Source of the DNA: CAZFNQ01 sp964652125
Lineage (GTDB): Bacteria; Patescibacteriota; Saccharimonadia; Saccharimonadales; JANWIN01
DNA length: 25,495 nucleotides
Reading direction: 5' to 3'
Assembly: GCA_964652125.1 (NCBI GenBank)
Contig: CAZZAE010000009.1
Span: 1 to 25,495, forward strand
A model generated the notes under the pieces. That model worked only from the letters and a program-made list of their open reading frames with translations. It was not told the origin of the DNA and searched no databases. Positions 1 through 8,294 of the stretch are shown here, one piece after another. Each line of letters opens with the position of its first letter. Position 1 is the stretch's first letter. Both the position numbers and the translations under genes were made by a program.

Positions 1-108
1 CGAATTTATAAGTTCAAGCTCGCCCAAACTAAACGAATACTTACCATCAATGTAAATGGCGTAGCGATCTTTGCGTTTTACTTGCTGCTTGATTGAGCTT
101 ATTTTCAC
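1..108 (-). CDS. recX: RecX family regulatory protein, N-terminal fragment (3' end outside the window)
   Basis: Only the first 36 codons are present; the gene runs off the left edge. Reading the minus strand from a GTG at 108 gives VKISSIKQQVKRKDRYAIYI followed by DGKYSFSLGELELINS. This matches the typical RecX opening: a basic strand, a 'DRY.IYIDGKYSFSL' segment, then the first helix. RecX proteins bind RecA filaments and modulate recombinase activity. No in-frame ATG lies just upstream, so GTG is the likely start; an AGGGG stretch about 13 nt upstream is a poor RBS. It sits downstream of recA on the same strand, as recX often does, but a plus-strand gene lies between them. The family call rests on a short fragment. 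Confidence 0.7.
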   Translation of the reverse strand, partial: MKISSIKQQVKRKDRYAIYIDGKYSFSLGELELINS

Positions 109-182
109 TGTAGTTATTCTAACCCCTATTTTTCATGTTAAAAATGTGTTAATTATAGTATTATCTCTTTTTAAGGAGTTGT

Positions 183-539
183 ATGGCTCAGAAACTAAAA
201 TGTCCAAATCATGGGGCTACTATATCGCCCATAGATTCCATCACGATATTAACCGATAGTAATGGTCGCATTGATCAGCGATACCGCTTCCTATGTGATA
301 GAGATTCAGACAATGAACACTTTGTTATTCGAGAAACGATACCAAACTTATTCAGGATACTGACAGATAAAGGGGTGGTAAATGTCGAATATGATTCATC
401 ACTTCCACCCGAGGACATTGCCCAGCATGCTGAACTTCAATCTCGAAACGGTGAAATCCGAGCCACTGAAATTTCATTATTTGAGAACATAAGCATGTAC
501 GCAATTAGTGAAGCTATCCGAATAGAGCTTTTAACGTAA
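183..539 (+). CDS. Small hypothetical protein with a degenerate zinc-ribbon-like N-terminus
   Basis: This encodes 118 residues of unknown function. Residues 5-40 contain C7-P-N-H10 and C38, separated by a segment with a D-S-I-T-I-L turn and a 'YRFLC' strand. That is the layout of small zinc-ribbon proteins seen in Actinobacteria (CPxCG ... FRCPxC), with some metal ligands replaced, so metal binding is doubtful. The resemblance is from memory and is an inference. The C-terminal half is acidic and probably helical. An AAGGAG RBS lies 4 nt before the ATG, and a possible TATAGT -10 sits at 154-159. It converges on recA with only 4 nt between the stop codons and separates recA from recX. Cytoplasmic; no signal peptide or TM segment. 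Confidence 0.75.
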   Translation: MAQKLKCPNHGATISPIDSITILTDSNGRIDQRYRFLCDRDSDNEHFVIRETIPNLFRILTDKGVVNVEYDSSLPPEDIAQHAELQSRNGEIRATEISLFENISMYAISEAIRIELLT

Positions 540-543
540 GCGT

Positions 544-1551
544 CTACTCTTCTTTTTCGGCCGCGACTGTTACTTGCTTGGCAATCTCTTCTAAAATTTT
601 AGGATTTTTCTCTAGATAATCTTTGGCCGCTTCTCTACCTTGTGCAATTTTCTGATCTTTGTAGGCAAACCAGGCTCCAGCTTTATCGACAATTCCCTTT
701 TCCACGGCTAGATCCAGCACATCACCATTTCGGCTGATACCCTTGTTGTACATGATGTCAAACTCAGCTTGGCGAAATGGAGGTGCGACCTTGTTTTTAA
801 CTACCTTAACGCGGGTGCGATTGCCAATCACTTCCTCACCCTGCTTGATTTGAGCAATTCGGCGAATGTCCATACGAACACTTGCATAAAACTTAAGGGC
901 ATTACCACCAGTAGTGGTTTCAGGATTTCCAAACATGACTCCAATTTTCATACGGATTTGGTTAATAAAGATTACCGTAGTTTTAGAACGACTAATAACA
1001 CCGGTTAGCTTACGAAGAGCTTGGCTCATTAAACGTGCCTGTAAACCCATGTGGGAATCACCCATGTCACCTTCTATTTCGGCCCGAGGAACTAAGGCCG
1101 CTACAGAATCTACGACAACAATGTCTACGGCGTTAGAGCGAACCAAGGTTTCGGTTATTTCCAGAGCCTGTTCACCATTATCTGGTTGGCTTAGCAGAAG
1201 GTTCTCAACATCAACACCTATGCGTTTGGCATAAGATGGATCCAAGGCATGCTCGGCATCAATGAAGGCGGCCGTTCCACCATTTTTCTGAACCTGGGCA
1301 ATGGCATGCAGGGTTAAGGTTGTTTTACCAGAACTCTCTGGACCATAAATTTCTATTACTCGGCCTTTGGGTATGCCACCCCCAAGCGCAATATCTAAAG
1401 ACAGACTACCAGTTGGGATAGTTTCAACATCAGCTTTATGAGCCTCACCGAGTTTCATAATTGAACCTTTACCAAATTGTTTTTCAATAGTATCAAGTGC
1501 CAGTCCTAGCGCTTTACTCTTGCCTTCTTTGACTGCTTTGTCATCTGCCAT
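544..1551 (-). CDS. recA: Recombinase RecA
   Basis: This is the DNA strand-exchange ATPase of homologous recombination. From the ATG at 1551 it is 335 residues, normal for RecA. It has the Walker A motif GPESSGKT at about residues 70-77, the FIDAEHALD segment, the Walker B strand VDIVVVDSVAAL, the DNA-binding loop L2 region after FINQIRMKIGVMFGNPETTT, and an acidic C-terminal tail. A longer version starting at TTG 1557 adds only two residues. The ATG at 1551 is preferred because the GGGGG run at 1558-1562 is then 6 nt upstream. A TTTACC-17-TATAAT promoter lies at 1592-1620. No LexA-type operator was recognised near it. It ends 4 nt from the convergent gene at 539, leaving no room for a private terminator. 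Confidence 0.98.
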   Translation of the reverse strand: MADDKAVKEGKSKALGLALDTIEKQFGKGSIMKLGEAHKADVETIPTGSLSLDIALGGGIPKGRVIEIYGPESSGKTTLTLHAIAQVQKNGGTAAFIDAEHALDPSYAKRIGVDVENLLLSQPDNGEQALEITETLVRSNAVDIVVVDSVAALVPRAEIEGDMGDSHMGLQARLMSQALRKLTGVISRSKTTVIFINQIRMKIGVMFGNPETTTGGNALKFYASVRMDIRRIAQIKQGEEVIGNRTRVKVVKNKVAPPFRQAEFDIMYNKGISRNGDVLDLAVEKGIVDKAGAWFAYKDQKIAQGREAAKDYLEKNPKILEEIAKQVTVAAEKEE

Positions 1552-1591
1552 TTTCAACCCCCTGCTTAATATTTACCCAGCCTTTGACCTC

Positions 1592-1620
1592 ATTATAGGC
1601 TAGCCGTCGACAGCGGTAAA
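1592..1620 (-). promoter_or_regulatory. Probable recA promoter
   Basis: On the minus strand a TTTACC -35 (1620-1615) is followed after 17 nt by a perfect TATAAT -10 (1597-1592). The transcript would start near 1585, giving recA a leader of about 34 nt that contains its GGGGG-type RBS. Confidence 0.65.
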
Positions 1621-1673
1621 ATGCTTATCCTTAAATCTGCACTCAACATAGTATAAACTCCGTGAGCATCTTG

Positions 1674-1679
1674 TATAAT
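1674..1679 (+). promoter_or_regulatory. Probable pilB -10 box, near-leaderless
   Basis: A perfect TATAAT ends 14 nt before the pilB ATG, so RNA would start about 7 nt before the start codon. No good -35 is visible and no Shine-Dalgarno lies in front of the ATG, consistent with near-leaderless translation. Confidence 0.5.
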
Positions 1680-1693
1680 AAACCTTAACCGCT

Positions 1694-3508
1694 ATGCGTA
1701 TATCTGATATTTTGGCCATTAAATTGCTCAAAGCCACGAATAAGATCAGCGATGAACAACTGACTATTCTGCAAGAGCAGTCTAAGACTGAGAAAAAGCC
1801 CCTCCAAGATCTGGCCATCTCTAATAATTTGGTATCAGAAAAAGACTTAACTAAGCTCTACGCCCAAGAAATAGATGTACCATTTGTCGAGCTGAATGCT
1901 CACGAAATAAAACGAGAGGTCCTGAGGCTCATTCCCGAGCGAGTCGCACGGCAGTATAACGCTGTATTATTCGGCGTTAGCAATGACGGCAGCAAAATGC
2001 TGGCAATGGAAGACCCTGACGATATCCAAGCTATTAACTTTCTCCAAAAACAGCTGGGCACGGACCTAAAAGTACATGTTGCCACCAAAGCCAATATCCA
2101 GGCAGCCCTGGACCAATACCGGGGCAATATCAGCAGTGAACTTATCAAGGTCATATCACCAGAAGCCGAGACTGAAGAAGAAGAGGAAATTAGTGAAGAA
2201 GACTTGGCCGAGGATTCTCCAGTCGCTCAAACAGTAAACTTGTTAATTGAATACGCTGTCAGCTCTGGTGCCAGCGATATCCACATCGAACCACGTGAAG
2301 ACTATGTTTCAGTCCGCTACCGAGTTGATGGTGTACTTCGTGAAGCTAACAAACTACCTAAAAAAGTCTTAGGTGCCGTCGTCTCCCGTATTAAGATCCT
2401 AGCAAACTTAAAGATTGATGAACGACGAGTACCTCAGGATGGACGATTTAAGGTTGAAGTAAGTGGCCAACTTTACGCCATGCGTGTATCAACCCTTCCC
2501 ATTGTCGATGGTGAAAAAGTTGCCATGCGTATCTTAAACGAATCAGCTAAGGCTGCCACCTTGGAAGAACTAGGTTACTGGGCTAGCTCGCTTGAAAAGA
2601 TTAAAAAGGCCATTGTCCAACCGCACGGTATGATTCTTGTAACCGGGCCAACTGGTTCAGGCAAATCTACAAGTTTGTTCAGTATCTTGAGCATGCTCAA
2701 TAGTCCGACCGTCAATATCTCCACAGTTGAAGACCCTGTCGAATACCGAATCCCTGGGACTAACCAAACTCAGGTCAACCCCGGTGCCGGTATGACTTTC
2801 GTCAATGGACTCCGGGCCCTACTGCGCCAAGACCCTAACATTATTATGGTTGGAGAAATTAGAGATGGTGAAACCGCCAACCTGGCTGTTCAAGCCGCCT
2901 TAACTGGTCACTTAGTCTTTTCTACCCTTCACACCAACAATGCTGCTACTAGCTTGCCACGACTACTGGACATGGGTATAGAACCCTTCCTAATTGCCTC
3001 TACAGTCAGAGTCGTGGTCGGTCAGAGACTTGTCCGCCGATTGTGCGTCGATTGTCGAGAAGATTACCAACCTGACGAAGTCGCCAAAAAGAAGCTGGCT
3101 GAAATATTTGGTACCGGCAACAGCGCAGTCATGCTGCGCATACATAACTTGGAAGCTCAAGCCTTAGAAGCTGGCATTGGTAAAACCAATCCGTCTAAAA
3201 CTAATACCCGCTCCCCGGCTGAACTTAGTACCAGCGAAACTGCCGTTCTGCGTCTTTGGAAAGTCCATGAAGCCGGTTGTGAAAACTGTGGTCACAGTGG
3301 TTACAAAGGGCGGATGGGAATATATGAAGTCCTGGAAAACGACACAGCTGTCCAAAAGCTGATCGTCGGCAATGCCACTAGCGAAGCCATACAAAACCAG
3401 GCTATCCAAGACGGTATGGTAACTATGCAATTTGATGGATTTATTAAATCACTGCGTGGTCAAACTTCCCTTGAGGAAATCTTGCGCGTAACCTCGGAAG
3501 ACCAATGA
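1694..3508 (+). CDS. pilB: Type IV pilus assembly ATPase PilB (GspE/PulE family)
   Basis: This is the cytoplasmic hexameric ATPase that powers pilus extension. It is 604 residues with the normal PilB architecture. The N-terminal MshEN-type domain spans about 1-145, followed by an acidic linker (about 157-175). The N2 domain follows, with SSGASDIHIEP at about 190-200. The ATPase domain has Walker A GPTGSGKST (318-326), Asp box STVEDPVEYR (343-352), Walker B NIIMVGEIRD (382-391) and His box GHLVFSTLHTNNA (405-417). Zinc-site cysteines are C451/C454 and C529/C532. About 74 residues separate the two CxxC pairs, a roomy and variable insert. The stop overlaps the pilC start by ATGA (3505-3508), so the two are translationally coupled. 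No retraction ATPase PilT is in the window. Confidence 0.96.
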   Translation: MRISDILAIKLLKATNKISDEQLTILQEQSKTEKKPLQDLAISNNLVSEKDLTKLYAQEIDVPFVELNAHEIKREVLRLIPERVARQYNAVLFGVSNDGSKMLAMEDPDDIQAINFLQKQLGTDLKVHVATKANIQAALDQYRGNISSELIKVISPEAETEEEEEISEEDLAEDSPVAQTVNLLIEYAVSSGASDIHIEPREDYVSVRYRVDGVLREANKLPKKVLGAVVSRIKILANLKIDERRVPQDGRFKVEVSGQLYAMRVSTLPIVDGEKVAMRILNESAKAATLEELGYWASSLEKIKKAIVQPHGMILVTGPTGSGKSTSLFSILSMLNSPTVNISTVEDPVEYRIPGTNQTQVNPGAGMTFVNGLRALLRQDPNIIMVGEIRDGETANLAVQAALTGHLVFSTLHTNNAATSLPRLLDMGIEPFLIASTVRVVVGQRLVRRLCVDCREDYQPDEVAKKKLAEIFGTGNSAVMLRIHNLEAQALEAGIGKTNPSKTNTRSPAELSTSETAVLRLWKVHEAGCENCGHSGYKGRMGIYEVLENDTAVQKLIVGNATSEAIQNQAIQDGMVTMQFDGFIKSLRGQTSLEEILRVTSEDQ

Positions 3509-4731
3509 AATTCGCCTACACCGCCATATCTAGAGAAGGTAAAACTATGACTGGCAGTGGTGAGGCCCCCAGTAAAGAAGCCATAATTAGTAGTCTAAGC
3601 AAGCAAGGTCTGCACCCCATTATTGTTAAACCAGATCGTGGCAAGACTGGATTTTTATCTGGACTATTAAAGCGGGCCCAAAAAGTTAAGCTCAAAGATT
3701 TAGTAGTATTTACCAGGCAATTATCTACCATGATATCGGCCGGAGTACCACTGGCTAGGTCACTAGCTACACTGCAAGATCAATCTGAAAACAAGTACAT
3801 GCATACTGTAATTGCTGGTGTTACCAAAGATGTCCAAAGCGGCATACCACTTGCAGACGCCTTTGCTAAATATCCTAATGTCTTTTCCGATGTATATGTA
3901 AACATGGTTCGGGCTGGTGAGGCTGGTGGAATCTTAGACGAAATACTTAAACGACTAGCCGGTCAGGTCGAGCTAGATGCTTCTATTCGTAAGAAAATTA
4001 AAGGTGCTATGACCTATCCGATAGTTATTTTAACTATCACCATTATTGGCTTTTTCGGCATTATGTTATTCATTATTCCCAAAATTGCCAAGATATTACT
4101 AGACTTGGGTGGACCTAATGCCAAACTGCCGATATACACAAGAGCGCTGCTAGGAATAAGTAGCTTTATGCAGCATAACGCCATAATTGTGCTGGTTATC
4201 TTCTTTGGATCTTCATATTTTATAAGACGCTACATCAAAACGCCCAAGGGTAAATATCAGTTTCATGCCCTAATACTTCGAGTACCAGTGCTAAAAACCA
4301 TTGTTATTAAAATTGCCATTGCCCGTTTTTCGCGCACCTTTGCCTCTTTAATGTCAGCTGGCGTTGGAGTTCTAGATGCCCTAGAAGTAACCGGCGGTGC
4401 AATTGGTAATAAGGTAATCGAAGCGGAGCTCAAGGAAGCCGCCAAGGCCGTAAAGAACGGTAAGCAATTATCTGAACCTCTCAGCAAAAGCCCTCATTTC
4501 CCACCGATTGTTAGTCAAATGTTATCGGTTGGAGAAGAAACCGGTCAAATTGATACCGTACTGGTAAAAGTTGCTGACTTTTACGAGGAAGAAGTTGATA
4601 CCATTATTGACGCCCTAAGCTCAATCATTGAACCAGTAATGATAATTATCCTAGGAAGCATTGTTGGTATTATTGCCGCCAGCGTCATGGGCCCAATAGC
4701 CAGTCTTAGCAAAAACATTGGTAGCAATTAA
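3505..4731 (+). CDS. pilC: Type IV pilus inner-membrane platform protein PilC
   Basis: This is the polytopic membrane protein that couples PilB rotation to pilin assembly. Its 408 residues match the family length. Two T2SSF repeats lie at about 66-190 and 268-392. Each opens with the typical helix: VVFTRQLSTMISAGVPLARSL in the first and FSRTFASLMSAGVGVLDAL in the second. TM segments are at about 169-196, 222-241 and 372-396. The conserved GEETGQID motif before the last TM is present. The start codon lies inside the pilB stop. After the stop there is only a short gap to a convergent gene and no clear hairpin terminator. Confidence 0.96.
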   Translation: MKFAYTAISREGKTMTGSGEAPSKEAIISSLSKQGLHPIIVKPDRGKTGFLSGLLKRAQKVKLKDLVVFTRQLSTMISAGVPLARSLATLQDQSENKYMHTVIAGVTKDVQSGIPLADAFAKYPNVFSDVYVNMVRAGEAGGILDEILKRLAGQVELDASIRKKIKGAMTYPIVILTITIIGFFGIMLFIIPKIAKILLDLGGPNAKLPIYTRALLGISSFMQHNAIIVLVIFFGSSYFIRRYIKTPKGKYQFHALILRVPVLKTIVIKIAIARFSRTFASLMSAGVGVLDALEVTGGAIGNKVIEAELKEAAKAVKNGKQLSEPLSKSPHFPPIVSQMLSVGEETGQIDTVLVKVADFYEEEVDTIIDALSSIIEPVMIIILGSIVGIIAASVMGPIASLSKNIGSN

Positions 4732-4763
4732 CAAAACGACTAGCGAATTAGGATAATATTAAC

Positions 4764-5810
4764 TTAATACCGAGTGCAATATTGATCTAGCATACTGATA
4801 CTGGCTGGAACAAATTCAAATGTTGAATCTTGTGAGTTGACGCTAGATGGAGAGGAAGAAGTTCGTTCCCATCGTCCGGCAATGCTCTGGGTACAGCTAT
4901 ATGAGTAGCCGTTATACGAGAAGGATCTCTCATAACTATATACCGAGTTAGTACTATAGTTTCCGCCCGGCGTGGATGGAGCTAGGTTTACTTGGCTTGT
5001 TGTATGTTTAGTTTCAGCTTTATTAATATTCTTAGCAGCTTCCCTACCAATCACAGCAAATACTAAACCCGCTACCAATTGAAAGCCTAAAAATACTATT
5101 AAAATAACTACTAATATATTCATGCCCTTTTTGGGTTGAGCCGCTGGTGCCGCTGGTGCCGCAGCCGGTGCTGTCGCGCCCAGAGTTATGGGAGTGTTAC
5201 CAAATAAGGTGGGATTAACTTTGGGATGTTTTTGCAGGTAAAGCTTGTTTAGAATTATCGCCACAAGCGTCAATATGGCATCAATAATTCCAAAAGCCGC
5301 TAGTATTCGATAATAAAAATCCCCAAGTGATGCCGGGTCAGAAGCATAAATAACAGGCACTATTAATAGCACAACTACAACCATAAAGACATAGTTAACT
5401 CGAACCACGTTATCAATAGTACTGTCATTGTTTATCATCTTGGATAGAGTCTCACCGTGTAAGACTGCAAATAATAAAATTACATATGTCGCATAAAGCT
5501 TAGCAACCAGATCTCCACTCATTACTCCCCAAACTCCAAAAATTGAAGTTACGAAGCTCAGAACTATTAATACAAACGTAGTGTTATGGAAAAAGGTTAA
5601 ATCGTTAACCGATTTGTTCTTTTCGTTCAAATCTATATAACCAAAGCTAACCAAGGCATGAATAGCAATCAATAAAATGGTTAATAGTGATTTACCAAAT
5701 ATTTCATTAAAGTGACCGGTTAATACGGTGGTGACTGCAATTACGCCAGCCGCGACCAAACAACCAATCATTATTTTTAGAAAATAGTTTTTTAGTTTTG
5801 ACAGGTCCAT
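4764..5810 (-). CDS. Polytopic membrane protein with Ala/Pro linker and extracytoplasmic C-terminal domain, function unknown
   Basis: The 348 residues match no family I recognise. Six TM segments are predicted at about 10-31, 41-58, 75-98, 103-118, 138-156 and 166-188. They are followed by a low-complexity Ala/Pro linker (about 211-227), a seventh TM (230-253), and a roughly 95-residue Ser/Tyr/Asn-rich tail with two cysteines (C306, C345) that could form a disulfide outside the cell. By charge, the N-terminus and the linker are cytoplasmic. AAAGG upstream of the ATG is a usable RBS. It follows the sortase gene after 65 nt and may have its own promoter (5838-5867). A role with the sortase cassette is possible but only positional. 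Confidence 0.85.
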   Translation of the reverse strand: MDLSKLKNYFLKIMIGCLVAAGVIAVTTVLTGHFNEIFGKSLLTILLIAIHALVSFGYIDLNEKNKSVNDLTFFHNTTFVLIVLSFVTSIFGVWGVMSGDLVAKLYATYVILLFAVLHGETLSKMINNDSTIDNVVRVNYVFMVVVVLLIVPVIYASDPASLGDFYYRILAAFGIIDAILTLVAIILNKLYLQKHPKVNPTLFGNTPITLGATAPAAAPAAPAAQPKKGMNILVVILIVFLGFQLVAGLVFAVIGREAAKNINKAETKHTTSQVNLAPSTPGGNYSTNSVYSYERSFSYNGYSYSCTQSIAGRWERTSSSPSSVNSQDSTFEFVPASISMLDQYCTRY

Positions 5811-5837
5811 TTTTACCTTTAAATGTTTATGGCTTTA

Positions 5838-5867
5838 AATATACTCCTTAACTTATTTAAAAAGCAA
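5838..5867 (-). promoter_or_regulatory. Possible promoter for the 7-TM protein gene
   Basis: Minus-strand TTGCTT (5867-5862) is followed after 18 nt by TATATT (5843-5838), in the gap between the sortase stop and the next start. The match is moderate; readthrough from the sortase cassette is equally possible. Confidence 0.4.
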
Positions 5868-5875
5868 CAAAACAT

Positions 5876-6538
5876 TTACTGCACTAGTGACGATGCAATA
5901 ATAATTCGCTGATTAAACAAATGGATTGAAGGATCGTATGTCCCACCACAAGTAATCAAATTTAACTGATTGGTAATACCAGGCGACTGAGAAAACAAAA
6001 TATTTGCCGCCTTATCGAGCGCCACCTTGTTAACAGACTTAACTTGGAAAGTAAGTACTTTTTTATTAGCTAGCTTGACCACAAAGCTATCACCAATTTT
6101 AATCTGCCCGAGTTGCTCAAAAATTGCACTTTTTGTTGACGGATCTATATGACCATCAATAATACTGAGTCCTTTTTCACCCGGCTTGACCGATTTATTA
6201 AACCAAGCTGCAACATGAATATTATAGGGAGTACCCATGTTATTATCCCGATCAACGCCCAGTCTTTGAATATAACCACTAGTTCCTATTGTCGGCAGGC
6301 TAATAAATATTGGATCATTACCGACCGCCCCAGCAGTTACATATTTAGGATCCGGCTTACTCCGAGCTGGGTGCGGTACCACAGTTTGACTAAAACCTTT
6401 GTGACTCACAACATTTACTTGCGGTGTTGTACGATTGTGAACTAAATAAAAAGCAATAGCCACAACCAACACTACACATAAATAACTAACAATAAATAAT
6501 CGACGCTTGTGTTTTGAAGCTAACTTCTTTTTAGGCAC
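5876..6538 (-). CDS. Sortase, class F-like
   Basis: This is a membrane-anchored cysteine transpeptidase that cleaves LPxTG-type sorting signals and attaches surface proteins. The 220 residues begin with a very basic cytoplasmic end and a TM at about 14-33, then a catalytic domain from about 75. The catalytic triad is visible: H130 in IIDGHID, C197 in NLITCGGTYD and R211 in NQRIII. The LITCGG...Y/F..N context and DGHID-...-IFEQLG pattern resemble class F sortases of Actinobacteria. It starts at GTG 6538, 7 nt after the stop of the upstream surface-protein gene and without its own RBS, so it is probably translated by coupling. The neighbour's VPNTG and the LPNTG protein at 25245 are candidate substrates. 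Confidence 0.93.
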   Translation of the reverse strand: MPKKKLASKHKRRLFIVSYLCVVLVVAIAFYLVHNRTTPQVNVVSHKGFSQTVVPHPARSKPDPKYVTAGAVGNDPIFISLPTIGTSGYIQRLGVDRDNNMGTPYNIHVAAWFNKSVKPGEKGLSIIDGHIDPSTKSAIFEQLGQIKIGDSFVVKLANKKVLTFQVKSVNKVALDKAANILFSQSPGITNQLNLITCGGTYDPSIHLFNQRIIIASSLVQ

Positions 6539-6545
6539 AAGAAGA

Positions 6546-8105
6546 CTAATTCACCCCTGTATTTGGTACACCAACTGACTGAACAGCTATACCAGCTGGG
6601 TCAACAATGACACCATTGAGTAATCCATCAGTGTCTTGTGAGCTACCATCAGTAATATTGTAGCTAACGATATTGACGTCTTGGCCACCAATTGTAGTCT
6701 TAGTAATAGTTGCTCCAACTATTGTGGAATAACCATGAGTGGTTGGATTGTACTTGCGAAGCACAAAGTCAGATCCTAGAGAACCGTAAAAGTACAGCTT
6801 AACTTTAATTGTTGCTCCTGGTGTTCCACAATCGGCAGAAAAATTAACTAACCCGGCTGGATAATCAAAGCCGCTATCTAAGGTTATATCGCTGGCTTCA
6901 CTGGCTGAGGAAACATCAGACAAACTGCAACTGTTTGGAGTTGCAACCGTAACATATTTTCCTGACACCCCATCAACTATGCTAGCAACGTTTGACTGCA
7001 AGCTATCTTTTGTCCCATCTTTGTTGGCATCACCATTATTAGGTGCTCTATTTTCAATACTAGGTGAAATGCCATCGCTATCGGTACCCTGCGACGACAA
7101 GATATGAGTTATAGAATCTAGTGCTGATGGATCTAAGCTTGTATAATAAGTTAAAGTTGTTGATTGATTTGGAGCTAGTGTACCGACATCAAAGGCAATA
7201 CTAATAGCAATATCGTCATCAATCGTATAGCCTTTAGCCGGTGCTGTATCATAGGCATCAGGTTCATAGGGATCTGTATTTTCAAAACCAAAGGTTGATA
7301 CCCTAGCTCTGGGATCAGTACTTATATAAAACAGCGGCGAGTGTGAACCGTTAACAGCAAAAGCTGGGTCATCAGGGTTGTTGCTAGTATCGGCTTGAAC
7401 CATGGCAACACCATCAGCGGCAATAGTATGAACGATGGTATTTTGGGTGTTGAAAGTACCACCAAGATCACGGGTATTATCTGGATCAACATTGCGCATA
7501 TAACGTACGTGCGAAATTGGATCACTACTTACATTTTTTAGGGTCACAACATTTTTAAAGGATCTCTCACCTTTGTTGAATGAAATGACTTGGGTGGTTT
7601 TTAACACACTATTAAATGTCCCTACGCTTGAAGCTTGCAAATGATCACCAGAAGACTGATCGGTTACCGCATTATCAGAAATGTCTACAGGTGATTCAAG
7701 CAATGAATTGGAACCAGTGTGATGATCACCGTTGGACGTATAACCAACATTCCAACGCTCTTCAGGACTACCAGGCAAGAAAAAATCCATCGTTAAGTTA
7801 GGCTCGACACCAAAACCGGCAGGGTTAGTAACCATACCAATATTGCTACGAGTACAATCTTCTTCAACACTTGGAACAAAAAAACCATCAGGCAAAGGTT
7901 GGCAGTAAGTCGTACCAAATGATCCAGCTGAACTGACTCCTAGCTCGATATAATCTCCTCCTAGGAAGACATCACCATTTTCGGCACTAAATGAACGAGC
8001 GCCAACTAGAGCTAAAGCCCTTGATGGCAATAAAATTGGTGCTAAACAAATAGCCGATAGCAGCAATACTGCCAAAAAAGAATTTCTGAAACTCAACTTT
8101 TTCAT
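6546..8105 (-). CDS. Secreted surface protein with Ca-binding-like repeat, choice-of-anchor U-like domain and terminal VPNTG
   Basis: The 519 residues start at the ATG at 8105, chosen because GGGGGA lies just upstream and a clean signal peptide follows: MKKL...FLAVLLLSAICLAPILL with likely cleavage after RALA. A longer in-frame version from 8186 would bury the signal peptide. The body is beta-rich, of unknown fold and with few cysteines. Near residues 342-383 a DANKDGTKD-type acidic repeat resembles thrombospondin-3/dockerin calcium loops followed by Q-x-NVAS. Residues about 384-508 match the choice-of-anchor U pattern (LVNFS..CGTPGATIKVKLYF, ITDGSSQDTDG, VIVDPAGIA). The protein then ends VGVPNTGVN with no hydrophobic segment or basic tail. 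Directly upstream of the sortase gene, it is presumably its partner, but its sorting signal looks incomplete. Confidence 0.88.
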   Translation of the reverse strand: MKKLSFRNSFLAVLLLSAICLAPILLPSRALALVGARSFSAENGDVFLGGDYIELGVSSAGSFGTTYCQPLPDGFFVPSVEEDCTRSNIGMVTNPAGFGVEPNLTMDFFLPGSPEERWNVGYTSNGDHHTGSNSLLESPVDISDNAVTDQSSGDHLQASSVGTFNSVLKTTQVISFNKGERSFKNVVTLKNVSSDPISHVRYMRNVDPDNTRDLGGTFNTQNTIVHTIAADGVAMVQADTSNNPDDPAFAVNGSHSPLFYISTDPRARVSTFGFENTDPYEPDAYDTAPAKGYTIDDDIAISIAFDVGTLAPNQSTTLTYYTSLDPSALDSITHILSSQGTDSDGISPSIENRAPNNGDANKDGTKDSLQSNVASIVDGVSGKYVTVATPNSCSLSDVSSASEASDITLDSGFDYPAGLVNFSADCGTPGATIKVKLYFYGSLGSDFVLRKYNPTTHGYSTIVGATITKTTIGGQDVNIVSYNITDGSSQDTDGLLNGVIVDPAGIAVQSVGVPNTGVN

Positions 8106-8141
8106 ATTCCCCCAATTGCGTTCCCAATTGTTCTTGTGGTT

Positions 8142-8171
8142 AGTATATAACAAACTAAAAATATTCCTCAA
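8142..8171 (-). promoter_or_regulatory. Probable promoter of the surface protein-sortase operon
   Basis: Minus-strand TTGAGG (8171-8166) and TATACT (8147-8142) are 18 nt apart. The transcript would begin near 8135, about 30 nt before the ATG at 8105. The leader contains a CAATTGGG direct repeat just ahead of the RBS. Confidence 0.45.
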
Positions 8172-8266
8172 CATTTTTTCGGGCAATTGATCCCTAAACT
8201 AAATAAACTTAAGTAAATACCGGATCGAATAGATGTAAGTCATTTATATTTAACAGTGCCTAGGGC

Positions 8267-8294
8267 TTGACCAATTAACGGTAATGGTTATAAT
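8267..8294 (+). promoter_or_regulatory. Strong sigma70-type promoter of the major pilin gene
   Basis: TTGACC (8267-8272) and TATAAT (8289-8294) are separated by 16 nt. The start would be near 8301, giving a leader of about 85 nt before the pilin ATG. AGCCCA at 8317-8322 is complementary to TGGGCT at 8376-8381, next to the RBS. Confidence 0.7.

Noticed and set aside
71..259. A 62-codon plus-strand ORF overlapping the recX start and the gene at 183.
   Set aside because: It is antisense to recX, has no RBS, and overlaps the well-supported gene with AAGGAG at 183.
1552..1557. TTG 1557 as the recA start.
   Set aside because: ATG 1551 is better placed from the GGGGG RBS and gives the common MA-type RecA start.
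1552..1693. A LexA-type operator in the recA-pilB gap.
   Set aside because: No palindrome resembling either the proteobacterial or the Gram-positive SOS box could be found by eye.
6520..6560. Stop readthrough or frameshift joining VPNTG to the sortase N-terminal TM.
   Set aside because: Readthrough of the TAG meets another stop after four codons. The sortase frame would place basic residues before the TM, the reverse order of a sorting signal.
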